From Shimia litoralis (GTDB taxonomy: Bacteria; Pseudomonadota; Alphaproteobacteria; Rhodobacterales; Rhodobacteraceae), in contig NZ_SULI01000006.1 in NCBI RefSeq assembly GCF_005518135.1, positions 62,001 through 126,000 of the forward strand: a stretch of DNA of 64,000 nucleotides, given 5' to 3'. The notes under the pieces were generated by a model, which was not told the DNA's origin, ran no database searches, and worked only from the letters and a program-made list of their open reading frames with translations. Positions within the stretch are counted from its first letter, which is position 1. Each line of letters starts with the position of its first letter. This document shows positions 55,641 to 64,000 of this stretch, piece by piece. The position numbers were made by a program, and so were the translations under genes.

Positions 55641-56278
55641 TCAAGCTCGACATCCTGTCCGACCCAATCTGTCCTTGGTGTCTTATTGGCAAAACCCAGC
55701 TGGAAACCGCTCTGGCGGCCGAGCCAGATCACCCGTTCACCGTAGAGTGGCACCCGTTCCAATTGAACCCCGACATGCCCAAAGACGGGATGGATCGCCG
55801 CCTGTATTTGGAAACAAAATTCGGCGGAAAAGACCAAGCGATCAAAGTCTATGCGCAAATCGCCCAGCACGCCGAAAAGATCGGACTTGAGATTGATTTC
55901 GGCGCCATCAAGCGCACGCCCAACACGGTTGATGCCCATCGCCTGATTCACTGGGCTGGCATAGAAGGCAAACAGAACGACGTTGTTGACGCCTTGTTCG
56001 CGGCCTATTTCAAAGAAGGTCGTGACATTGGCAATATCGAAGTCCTTGCGGATATCGCAGACAGTGCCGGATTGGACGCAGCAGTTGTGATCAAACTTTT
56101 GCAGTCTGATGCGGATATCGACAATATCCAGAAACGCGACACACATAGCCGCGAAATGGGTGTCACATCAGTGCCCACATTTATTGTGGATGGCAAGCAT
56201 GCCGTCCCCGGTGCACAGGCCCCCGAACTTTGGCAAAAGGTGATCGCAGAACTGCGGGAAAGGGAAAACGCAACATGA
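55637..56278 (+). CDS. DsbA-family (FrnE-like) oxidoreductase
   Basis: The protein has 213 residues with no signal peptide, so it is probably cytosolic. The thioredoxin-like active site is CPWC in SDPICPWCLIGK (residues 12-15), and the cis-Pro loop is VTSVPTFIVDG. The helical insertion is typical of FrnE / 2-hydroxychromene-2-carboxylate isomerase-type DsbA proteins. Those with CPWC are likely thiol-disulfide enzymes. Its start overlaps the CoA-ligase stop and its stop overlaps the channel start (both ATGA). Confidence 0.9.
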   Translation: MIKLDILSDPICPWCLIGKTQLETALAAEPDHPFTVEWHPFQLNPDMPKDGMDRRLYLETKFGGKDQAIKVYAQIAQHAEKIGLEIDFGAIKRTPNTVDAHRLIHWAGIEGKQNDVVDALFAAYFKEGRDIGNIEVLADIADSAGLDAAVVIKLLQSDADIDNIQKRDTHSREMGVTSVPTFIVDGKHAVPGAQAPELWQKVIAELRERENAT

Positions 56279-56637
56279 CACCTGGTGAACGTATTATCGC
56301 ACTGTTGCTTTTGATTGCGCCGACCATCGGCAGCGGCACGGTATTTTTCCACTTTGTCGAAGGCTGGAGCTGGATCGACAGCTATTTCTTTTCGGTTGTC
56401 ACCTTGTCCACCGTCGGCTACGGAAGCCTTGTGCCTGCCACAGCTCTTGGCAAGATCGGCACCACCGTATTTATTTTCACAGGCATCGGCATTTTCGCCT
56501 TTGTGATCCAGCAATTCTCGAAAATCACCGCAGAAAAACACGCGGCGCATTCTGAATGGCTTGTCGCACGGCTGGGACATCACAAGGCTCCAATCGAACC
56601 GCATGCCGACAATCAGGACGATCGACCCGTAGCATGA
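56275..56637 (+). CDS. Two-helix potassium channel protein
   Basis: The protein has 120 residues from ATG 56275 (ATGA overlap with the previous gene; the longer frame to 56230 is not supported). Two membrane helices (about 6-25 and 62-85) flank a pore loop with the K+ selectivity filter in VVTLSTVGYGSLVP (TVGYG). The cytosolic tail is short, with no RCK domain. It would form a tetramer of the KcsA type. Placement in an operon with a CoA ligase and an efflux carrier is unusual. Confidence 0.9.
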   Translation: MTPGERIIALLLLIAPTIGSGTVFFHFVEGWSWIDSYFFSVVTLSTVGYGSLVPATALGKIGTTVFIFTGIGIFAFVIQQFSKITAEKHAAHSEWLVARLGHHKAPIEPHADNQDDRPVA

Positions 56638-57851
56638 CACAAAAACTCGCGATCTCGCGCACCGAGTTCGTTGCATTATGTGCGATGATGTTTGCCACCA
56701 TTGCATTTTCGATAGATGCCATGTTGCCAGCTCTGCCCACAATTGGGCAGGAACTTAGCCCAAACGATTTGAACAAAGCCCAACTGATTGTCACAAGCTT
56801 TGTGCTTGGGATGGGACTTGGAACCTTTTTCACAGGCCCCCTGTCCGATCACTTTGGCCGGAAACCAGTGCTGATGGGCGGCGCGCTGGTGTATTCGATT
56901 TGTGCCTTTGTTGGATGGTTTAGCCAGTCGCTGGAAATGGTCCTATTGGCGCGATTTTTCCAAGGTGTTGGCGCGGCGGGCCCCCGTATTGTCACCATGG
57001 CCATGATCCGGGATTTGTTTTCTGGGCGCGAAATGGCGCGCATTGTGTCGTTTGCCATGATGATCTTTACCATCGTGCCAGCGATTGCCCCTTCGTTGGG
57101 GGCGGTGATCATTGCTTTTGCAGGATGGCGTGGGGTGTTTATTTCATTCATCGTGTTTTCGGTCATTTCAGTGCTGTGGATTGGTCTGCGCTTGCCCGAA
57201 CCCTTGCCTGAAACGCAACGGCGCCGCTTTGGTCTGACCCAACTGACGGACGGGATCATCGAGATGTGGAGAATGCCCACGGTGCGCGTCACAGTGATCG
57301 TGCAAGCCCTTTGCTTTGCTGGGCTGTTCGGCATGATTTCGTCGGTTCAACAGGTCTATGACACAACATTCGGACGTGCGGAGACTTTCCCGCTTTGGTT
57401 TGGTGCGATTGCATTGGTATCTGGCAGCGCCAGTTTGCTGAATGCCAGCCTTGTCATGCGATTGGGCATGCGGTTCCTGATCACGTTTTCATTGGGCATG
57501 CAGATTGTATTCTGTGCGCTCATGTTGCTGTGCGCCCTGATCTTGCCGATGGGAAATCTGTTGTTTGCAGCTTTTGTCATCTGGCAGACATCCGTATTTT
57601 TTATGGTCGGGATGACCCTAGGCAACTTGAATTCAATCGCAATGGAACCCCTTGGGCATATGGCAGGCACCGCAGCCAGCGTGATGGGCGCATTCGCAAC
57701 CATCCTTGGGGGCGCAATGGCAATCCCAATCGGGCTGGCCTTTGATGGCACTGTTGTACCATTGGCCTTTGGCATTGGCGCGGCGTGCACCATTGCGTTT
57801 GGGTTGATGCTCTACATGAAGCGCATTGAAGAGTTCGAGGGCCGCCCCTAG
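56634..57851 (+). CDS. MFS transporter, Bcr/CflA-like drug efflux family
   Basis: The protein has 405 residues from ATG 56634 (ATGA overlap) and twelve predicted membrane helices. The first helix FATIAFSIDAMLPALPTIG and the loop 2-3 motif GPLSDHFGRKPVLMGG are typical of Bcr/CflA proton antiporters for drugs; ARFFQGVGAAGPRIVTMAMIRD is the motif of helix 4-5. Substrate unknown. Last gene of the four-gene operon; a terminator lies 49 bases on, inside the 3' end of mfd. Confidence 0.9.
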   Translation: MTQKLAISRTEFVALCAMMFATIAFSIDAMLPALPTIGQELSPNDLNKAQLIVTSFVLGMGLGTFFTGPLSDHFGRKPVLMGGALVYSICAFVGWFSQSLEMVLLARFFQGVGAAGPRIVTMAMIRDLFSGREMARIVSFAMMIFTIVPAIAPSLGAVIIAFAGWRGVFISFIVFSVISVLWIGLRLPEPLPETQRRRFGLTQLTDGIIEMWRMPTVRVTVIVQALCFAGLFGMISSVQQVYDTTFGRAETFPLWFGAIALVSGSASLLNASLVMRLGMRFLITFSLGMQIVFCALMLLCALILPMGNLLFAAFVIWQTSVFFMVGMTLGNLNSIAMEPLGHMAGTAASVMGAFATILGGAMAIPIGLAFDGTVVPLAFGIGAACTIAFGLMLYMKRIEEFEGRP

Positions 57852-57899
57852 CACGGCTTTTGGGGTGCGAAATCTCGCATACCCGCCGCACACACGGAT

Positions 57900-57935
57900 A
57901 AGCGCGCCGCCTATTTGGCCTTGGCGCGCTTTTTC
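57900..57935 (+). terminator. Terminator of the CoA-ligase to MFS operon
   Basis: AAGCGCGCC (57900-57908) pairs with GGCGCGCTT (57923-57931), with an inner GCC/GGC helix, followed by TTT. It overlaps the last codons of the convergent mfd gene. Confidence 0.6.
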
Positions 57936-60900
57936 TCAGCGACGACCTTGGTCGCCAAATCCCGTGCGATCGCAAAGGCCCCTTTGATTTTGTCGCTTTC
58001 TTTTTTCCAATCGCGACGCACAACGATTTTGTTGTCTTTGACCTTGGCCAGTCCGCGCTGATCCTGAATGAACTCGACCAGCCCCTGAGGGGAAGCGAAT
58101 TTGTCGTTGTGGAACTGCAACGTGGCCCCTTTTGGACCTCCGTCCAGCTTGGCAATACCGGCCTTTTTGCACATTTCCTTGATCCGCACGATGAGCAAAA
58201 GCGTGTTCACTTCTTTGGGCAGTTTGCCAAAGCGGTCAATAAGTTCCGCTGCGAACCCTTCGAGTTCGACCTTGCTGTGCAATCCGCTTAGGCGGCGGTA
58301 CAGTCCAAGACGCACATCCAGATCAGGTACATAATCCTCTGGGATCAGAACCGGCACGCCCAGATTGATCTGTGGCGCCCATTGATCATCCGCATCACTC
58401 AGCCCTTCAAGCTCGCCCGCCTTGATCTTGGCGATCGCCTCTTCAAGCATCGATTGATAGAGCTCATATCCCACATCCCGCATCTGGCCGGATTGCTCTT
58501 CGCCCAACAGGTTCCCTGCCCCGCGAATATCCAAATCCTGAGATGCCAGCGTAAAGCCCGCCCCCAATGTGTCCAGAGACCCCAAAACCCGGAGCCGCTT
58601 TTCCGCCGCAGCCGTGAGTTTCATGCGGGGCTTGGTGGTCAAATATGCGTATGCGCGGGTTTTTGAACGCCCAACCCGTCCACGAATTTGATACAGCTGT
58701 GACAGGCCAAACATATCTGCACGATGCACAACCATCGTGTTCGCCGTTGGGATATCCAACCCGGATTCCACAATCGTCGTCGCCAGAAGCACATCGAACT
58801 TGCCATCATAAAAGGCATTCATCCGGTCATCCAGCTCTCCGGCGGCCATCTGGCCATGGGCCGTCACCACACGCAATTCGGGCAGTTGCTCGCGCAGGAA
58901 GCTTTCGATATCCGGCAAATCACTGACGCGTGGCACCACGTAAAAGCTTTGCCCACCACGATAGTGTTCACGCAACAGGGCCTCGCGGATGGTGACCGCG
59001 TCAAATTCACTGACATAGGTCCGGATTGACAACCGATCGACTGGCGGCGTGCCGATAATCGACAGATCCCGGACACCCGACAATGACAACTGGAGCGTAC
59101 GCGGAATTGGCGTCGCCGTCAGCGTCAGCACATGCACGTCAGAGCGCATTTGTTTGAGCCGTTCCTTGTGACTCACGCCAAAGTGCTGTTCTTCATCGAT
59201 AATCAATAACCCAAGGTTCTTGAACCGCACAGATTTCGCCAACAACGCATGCGTACCGATGACGATATCAACCGTGCCGCGCGCCATGCCATCACGGGTT
59301 TTTTCGGCGTCTTTGGCAGACACAAACCGCGACAGACTTTGGACCTCAAGAGCAAAGCCGCGAAAACGCTCGGCAAACCCTTTGTAGTGCTGGCGCGCCA
59401 ACAATGTGGTTGGAGCAATGATGGCCACCTGAACCCCAGACATCGCAGCCACAAACGCGGCGCGCATGGCGACTTCGGTTTTCCCGAATCCAACATCTCC
59501 ACAGACCAGCCGATCCATGGGCTGGCCCGACGACATATCCGCCAACACATCTTCGATGGCACGCAGCTGGTCGTCGGTTTCCTGATACGGGAACCGTGCG
59601 CTAAAGGCCTCCCATGCATGATGTTCGGCTTCCATCACAGGGGCTGTGCGCAATGCCCGCTCTGCGGCGACACGGATCAAACGATCCGCCATCTCGCGGA
59701 TACGCTCTTTGAGTTTTGCCTTTTTGGCCTGCCATGCCCCGCCGCCCAAACGATCAAGGATGGCCTCGTCATGGCCATATTTTGACAGCAGTTCAATATT
59801 TTCAACCGGCAGGTAAAGCCTTGAATTCTCGGCATACTCTAGGCTGATGCATTCATGCGCCGCCCCAGCCGCAGTGATCACCTCGAGACCGTGGTATCGC
59901 CCGATCCCGTGATCGACATGCACCACCAGATCTTTGGGAGATAGCGACTGTGTTTCGGTCAGAAAGTTCTCGGCGCGGCGACGTTTACGCGGAGCCCTGA
60001 TCAAACGATCTCCGAGCACGTCTTGTTCTGAAATCACCGTCATGCCCGGCATTTCAAAACCGTGCTCTAGCGCCCAAACAGCCAGATACAATCCGGATTT
60101 GCCAATTCTCGAGGCGTCCGTGATCTGAATGGTTTCGGCCAGACCTTCGTCTTCGATCAATCCGCTCAGGCGTTCTCTTGCGCCCTCGGAATAGCTGGCG
60201 ACAAGCACCGGACCGTTGGCCTGCTTTGATCTGATGTGCGCGGCCAGCGCGCCAAACAAACTAACGCTTTCTTGCTGACGCTCGGGGGCAAAATTGCGCC
60301 CGATGCGACCGCCCGCATCAATCGATCCCGGACCGCTGGCTTGCGGCAGTGGCTTGAAATGCAATACGCGGCGGCCAGAAACCGCCTCGGCCCATGCTGC
60401 ATCATCCATATACAACAGCTCTGGCGGGACCGGCTTATATACCGTATCCAGCCGCGCTTTTTGGCTTAGGGCATGATGGCGTGTTTCATATTGATCTGCC
60501 ACGGAATCCCAACGTGCAAGTCGGGTTGCATCCGATTGATCATCCAAGGAAATTGTTGCCTGAGGCAGATAGTCAAACAAGGTTTCCAAACGTTCATGAA
60601 AAAATGGAAGCCAGTGCTCGATGCCCTGATGTTTGCGCCCTGCACTGATGGCCTCATAGAGCGGATCATCGGTTCCGGCGGCGCCAAATTCGATCCGGTA
60701 AGACTGGCGAAACCGTGTGACGGCAGCCTCGTCCAGAATGACCTCTGACACAGGTGCCAGTTCGATCAAGTCAAGTTTTTCTGTCGTGCGCTGGGTCGCC
60801 GGATCAAAGCGGCGCGCCCCATCCAGCACATCCCCGAACAAATCAAGCCGCACCGGTCCGCTATCACCCGGAGGATAGATATCAATGATCCCTCCCCGCA

Positions 60901-61369
60901 CGGCATAATCACCCGGCTCCATCACTGTTGGCGCTTGGCTAAATCCCATACGCACCAAAAATGCGCGCAGCGCCTTTTCGTCGATCTGATATCCCACTTG
61001 GGCCTTAAACGCCGCCTCGCGCAAAATTTCGCGCGCTGGCAGGCGTTGTGTGGCCGCGTTCAGCGTGGTCAACAACACAAACCGCTCGGGCATCCCATGC
61101 ACAAGCCCAGCCAAGGCCGCCATACGCGCCGCAGAGATGTCTGCGTTCGGCGACACGCGATCATACGGCAAACAATCCCAGCCTGGAAACGTAATAACAG
61201 GCATATCCGGTTGAAAGAACGCCAGCCCCGCCTGCAGCGCCGCCAGCCGTTTGTCATCGCGCGCAATATGCAGCACCGGCCCCGATGATTTGGCAACCTC
61301 GTCAAGGATCAAGCGCGCATCAAGCCCTTCGGGTGCGCCACCTACGGTGATGTGTTTGGTATTTCCCAT
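57911..61369 (-). CDS. mfd: Transcription-repair coupling factor
   Basis: The protein has 1152 residues, normal size. Mfd removes RNA polymerase stalled at DNA damage and recruits UvrA. It shows a UvrB-like N-terminal module (GWDCLPYDRVSPNADISAAR), the RNA-polymerase-interacting domain (LVVHVDHGIGRYHGLEVI), then the RecG-like SF2 motor: Walker A CGDVGFGKTEVAMRAAF, DEEQ box LLIIDEEQHFGVSHKERL, TLTATPIPRTL and QIRGRVGRSKTRAYAY, and the C-terminal TRCF domain. The start MGNTKHITVGGAPEG is usual for the group. The small membrane-protein gene lies 13 bases upstream. Confidence 0.97.
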   Translation of the reverse strand: MGNTKHITVGGAPEGLDARLILDEVAKSSGPVLHIARDDKRLAALQAGLAFFQPDMPVITFPGWDCLPYDRVSPNADISAARMAALAGLVHGMPERFVLLTTLNAATQRLPAREILREAAFKAQVGYQIDEKALRAFLVRMGFSQAPTVMEPGDYAVRGGIIDIYPPGDSGPVRLDLFGDVLDGARRFDPATQRTTEKLDLIELAPVSEVILDEAAVTRFRQSYRIEFGAAGTDDPLYEAISAGRKHQGIEHWLPFFHERLETLFDYLPQATISLDDQSDATRLARWDSVADQYETRHHALSQKARLDTVYKPVPPELLYMDDAAWAEAVSGRRVLHFKPLPQASGPGSIDAGGRIGRNFAPERQQESVSLFGALAAHIRSKQANGPVLVASYSEGARERLSGLIEDEGLAETIQITDASRIGKSGLYLAVWALEHGFEMPGMTVISEQDVLGDRLIRAPRKRRRAENFLTETQSLSPKDLVVHVDHGIGRYHGLEVITAAGAAHECISLEYAENSRLYLPVENIELLSKYGHDEAILDRLGGGAWQAKKAKLKERIREMADRLIRVAAERALRTAPVMEAEHHAWEAFSARFPYQETDDQLRAIEDVLADMSSGQPMDRLVCGDVGFGKTEVAMRAAFVAAMSGVQVAIIAPTTLLARQHYKGFAERFRGFALEVQSLSRFVSAKDAEKTRDGMARGTVDIVIGTHALLAKSVRFKNLGLLIIDEEQHFGVSHKERLKQMRSDVHVLTLTATPIPRTLQLSLSGVRDLSIIGTPPVDRLSIRTYVSEFDAVTIREALLREHYRGGQSFYVVPRVSDLPDIESFLREQLPELRVVTAHGQMAAGELDDRMNAFYDGKFDVLLATTIVESGLDIPTANTMVVHRADMFGLSQLYQIRGRVGRSKTRAYAYLTTKPRMKLTAAAEKRLRVLGSLDTLGAGFTLASQDLDIRGAGNLLGEEQSGQMRDVGYELYQSMLEEAIAKIKAGELEGLSDADDQWAPQINLGVPVLIPEDYVPDLDVRLGLYRRLSGLHSKVELEGFAAELIDRFGKLPKEVNTLLLIVRIKEMCKKAGIAKLDGGPKGATLQFHNDKFASPQGLVEFIQDQRGLAKVKDNKIVVRRDWKKESDKIKGAFAIARDLATKVVAEKKRAKAK

Positions 61370-61382
61370 GGGTGTACTCTGC

Positions 61383-61907
61383 TTAGCCGATTGGCGAGCT
61401 GTTGAAATTCTGGAACATGCCCCAGAGCGAGGTCACAAAAATCGAGATCATCCCAATCACCTGTGTCCAAATGCGATGCCGGATCAAACGTTTGCACAAC
61501 AGTTCGCCGCGCGCATCCTCTTCCTGAATACGGGCCGCTGTTGACAGGCTCATGAGACCAATCAAAGACATCGGAAACAACAACATGAACACCGCTTGGG
61601 CAAATTCAATGCCATAGACAAATCCGACAATGGCCAAGCCGGTCAAAACAAAGCACGCCAATGCCAAAAGCCAGAGACCAGACACACGCCCGATATATAG
61701 CAAACGGTTGGTATTGATCCGCATAAGATCCTCAAGGTCGATCTCGCTTTGGCCACCCACGCGCCGCGCGCGCAATATGGTATCAAACGGCACCCCGATC
61801 ACCCAGTGGCTGGCCGACGACCACATTACCGCAAGCGCAATCCAAAACCAAAGGTTCGAGAAGCTTCGCATGTCGATGAGTTCAAAAACTGTTTGGTACC
61901 AATTCAC
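61383..61907 (-). CDS. Membrane protein annotated in relatives as SufBCD-complex component
   Basis: The protein has 174 residues from GTG 61907, which has AAGGG 8 bases upstream and gives the usual start (M)NWYQTVFELIDMRSFSN; the open frame to 61958 is less likely. Four membrane helices are predicted (about 18-35, 72-92, 98-118, 150-168). The segment DLEDLMRINTNRLLYIGRVSG is conserved in Rhodobacteraceae homologues. The link to SufBCD comes only from database naming; nothing in the sequence shows an iron-sulfur role and no suf gene is here. It lies 13 bases upstream of mfd on the same strand. Confidence 0.72.
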   Translation of the reverse strand: MNWYQTVFELIDMRSFSNLWFWIALAVMWSSASHWVIGVPFDTILRARRVGGQSEIDLEDLMRINTNRLLYIGRVSGLWLLALACFVLTGLAIVGFVYGIEFAQAVFMLLFPMSLIGLMSLSTAARIQEEDARGELLCKRLIRHRIWTQVIGMISIFVTSLWGMFQNFNSSPIG

Positions 61908-62007
61908 GACAATGACCCTTGTAGAATAGAAATTCCACATAGCGCGCACAGAGGGCAATTCCTAGTCTTGTGATGCGGGAAAATCCGTGGCACCCCAAGG
62001 AAGCTGA

Positions 62008-63024
<1,017 letters not shown>

Positions 63025-63151
63025 GAACAACAAAGCGGTGTGTGAATTGTCGTTGTTTCTAGTGACAGTGCATTGTGCTGTCTCTATAATCGCGCGCAAC
63101 GACCGGTCAAAGCCGGCGGTATGAGCACAACAAAAATACAGGCATGTAAAA

Positions 63152-63712
63152 ATGAACACTTTTTCCAGAAGAAGCTTTGCCCTGACAGGGCTGGCCTCGC
63201 TCGGGGTGACCGCCGCGTGCGGAAACGGCGTCGGCAGCAACGGTGCACAAGAGATTGATGCACGCGTCGACAACACTTTGGATTACCTCTATTCCAACCA
63301 TCCCAATTCGGTTGATCTTGCAAATAAGGCCACAGGTATTCTGGTGATGCCCGTCGTCACCGAGGCCGGGTTTGGTTTTGGCGCTGGGTACGGTCGTGGC
63401 GCATTGCGCGTCAACGATGTCACTGTCGACTATTACTCTGCAACCAAAGGCAGCTTTGGTCTTCAGATCGGCGCCTCACAATATGCCCACGTTCTATTCT
63501 TTATGACACAGGGCGCACTGGAAGAATTCCGTCGCTCGCGCGGCTGGGCCGCCGGAGCCGACTTGAAATATGCTGTGATCGACGAGGGCCAAACGCTCGC
63601 CGCGGGCACAACAACCGTTTTGGCACCGGTAATTGCCGTGATCTTTGGGCAGGCTGGCCTGCAGGTCGGCGCGACCTTGGAAGGCGTGAAATACTCGCGC
63701 ATCATCCCCTAA
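63152..63712 (+). CDS. SYLF-domain (YSC84-like) lipoprotein
   Basis: The protein has 186 residues. The N-terminus has twin arginines in FSRRSFALTGLASL and a lipobox-like GVTAAC, so it is probably exported and lipidated at Cys23. The SYLF domain (about 60-185) shows KATGILVMPVVTEAGFGFGAGYGRG and SYGA-like SFGLQIGASQYAHVLFFMTQGALEEF in sense, with the repeated Gly-rich strands of lipid-binding YSC84 proteins. The function is unknown; an envelope lipid-binding role is inferred. It is a single gene followed by a strong palindromic terminator. Confidence 0.88.
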   Translation: MNTFSRRSFALTGLASLGVTAACGNGVGSNGAQEIDARVDNTLDYLYSNHPNSVDLANKATGILVMPVVTEAGFGFGAGYGRGALRVNDVTVDYYSATKGSFGLQIGASQYAHVLFFMTQGALEEFRRSRGWAAGADLKYAVIDEGQTLAAGTTTVLAPVIAVIFGQAGLQVGATLEGVKYSRIIP

Positions 63713-63738
63713 CGGTCGGGCACTTGTTAGAAAACAAC

Positions 63739-63772
63739 AAAGGCGTTCTGAGATATCTCAGAACGCCTTTTT
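63739..63772. terminator. Bidirectional terminator after the SYLF gene
   Basis: AAAGGCGTTCTGAGAT and ATCTCAGAACGCCTTT are a perfect 16-bp inverted repeat with flanking A and T runs, placed between two convergent genes. Confidence 0.93.
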
Positions 63773-63797
63773 ACATTTATAACAGAACCTTATGAGA

Positions 63798-64000
63798 TCA
63801 GCCTAAAGCACGAAGCCTTTTGAGCAAGCTGGATGTATCCCAGCGTCCGCCATCCATTTTCTGAACGTCTTTATAGAACTGATCCACAAGAGCCGTCACC
63901 GGCAGGCTGGCACCGGTTTCATCTGCAGTCGACAAGCAGATACCCAGATCTTTGCGCATCCAATCCACGGCGAACCCGTGCTCGAAATGATCGTCCAGCA
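63798..64000 (-). CDS. NAD(P)-dependent beta-hydroxyacid dehydrogenase, C-terminal part (5' end outside window)
   Basis: Only the last 67 codons are inside the window, ending TGA at 63800-63798. The translated piece contains FAVDWMRKDLGICLSTADE, GASLPVTALVDQFYKDVQK and GGRWDTSSLLKRL, which match the C-terminal helical domain of 3-hydroxyisobutyrate / tartronate-semialdehyde reductase-type enzymes; the Lys in RKDL is the conserved catalytic-domain Lys. The exact substrate cannot be told without the N-terminal half. Confidence 0.85.
   Translation of the reverse strand, partial: LDDHFEHGFAVDWMRKDLGICLSTADETGASLPVTALVDQFYKDVQKMDGGRWDTSSLLKRLRALG

Overview
The window looks like a chromosomal core region of an alphaproteobacterium, most likely a marine member of the Rhodobacteraceae (roseobacter group). 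The evidence is the gene families and signals seen together: a CckA-type hybrid kinase with a CtrA-type box in front of it, a recA promoter with the alphaproteobacterial LexA box GTTC-N7-GTTC, an F1-ATPase zeta inhibitor, a HemB without the zinc cysteines, RNase E with a large acidic insert, CcdA, DUF1638 and corrinoid proteins of a split methionine synthase. I see no insertion sequence, prophage, CRISPR array or rRNA. One tRNA (Gly, anticodon CCC) is present.

Layout. 1-12.7 kb: end of typA, a bacterial pentameric ligand-gated ion channel homologue, a DUF1330 protein, alaS, a MOSC protein, recA, a sulfotransferase-like gene, cckA (open reading frame interrupted), an RsmB-type methyltransferase and guaB. 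13-23 kb: a RamA-like corrinoid reactivation protein, tRNA-Gly, the zwf-pgl-pgi block that feeds glucose 6-phosphate into the Entner-Doudoroff and pentose phosphate routes, an unassigned radical SAM protein and gyrA. 23-35 kb: an M32 carboxypeptidase, heme A synthase, a TrmJ-type methyltransferase, a TfoX-like protein, a ThiE-like protein, a divergent HupE/DUF4198 pair, psuK-psuG for pseudouridine breakdown, a DUF502 membrane protein, 3-hydroxybutyrate dehydrogenase, a candidate small RNA and an orphan oligopeptide-binding protein with a tiny entericidin-like lipoprotein. 35-48.5 kb: a P450/alpha-beta hydrolase operon, ccdA, tusA, rne, an outer-membrane-type protein, a DctB/DctD-like two-component pair and purC-purS-purQ. 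48.5-64 kb: the zeta subunit, the homocysteine methyltransferase and corrinoid parts of a split methionine synthase with a DUF1638 gene, a PA0069-type radical SAM protein, a cupin-XRE regulator divergent from a CoA-ligase/DsbA/K+ channel/MFS operon, mfd, a small membrane protein often labelled as SufBCD-associated, hemB, a SYLF lipoprotein and the end of a beta-hydroxyacid dehydrogenase.

The strongest leads are: (1) a dispersed methionine synthase (RamA-like, homocysteine methyltransferase, B12-binding protein, DUF1638), two members of which share an arginine-rich C-terminal tail and two of which share a CATGATT-NN-CATGA upstream motif; (2) the break in cckA at a GTGA junction, with a perfect CtrA-type box upstream; (3) a candidate sRNA of about 77 nt between bdhA and the peptide-binding protein; (4) the channel homologue; and (5) two divergent genes whose start codons overlap in one CATG and whose mature proteins are both predicted to begin His-Glu.
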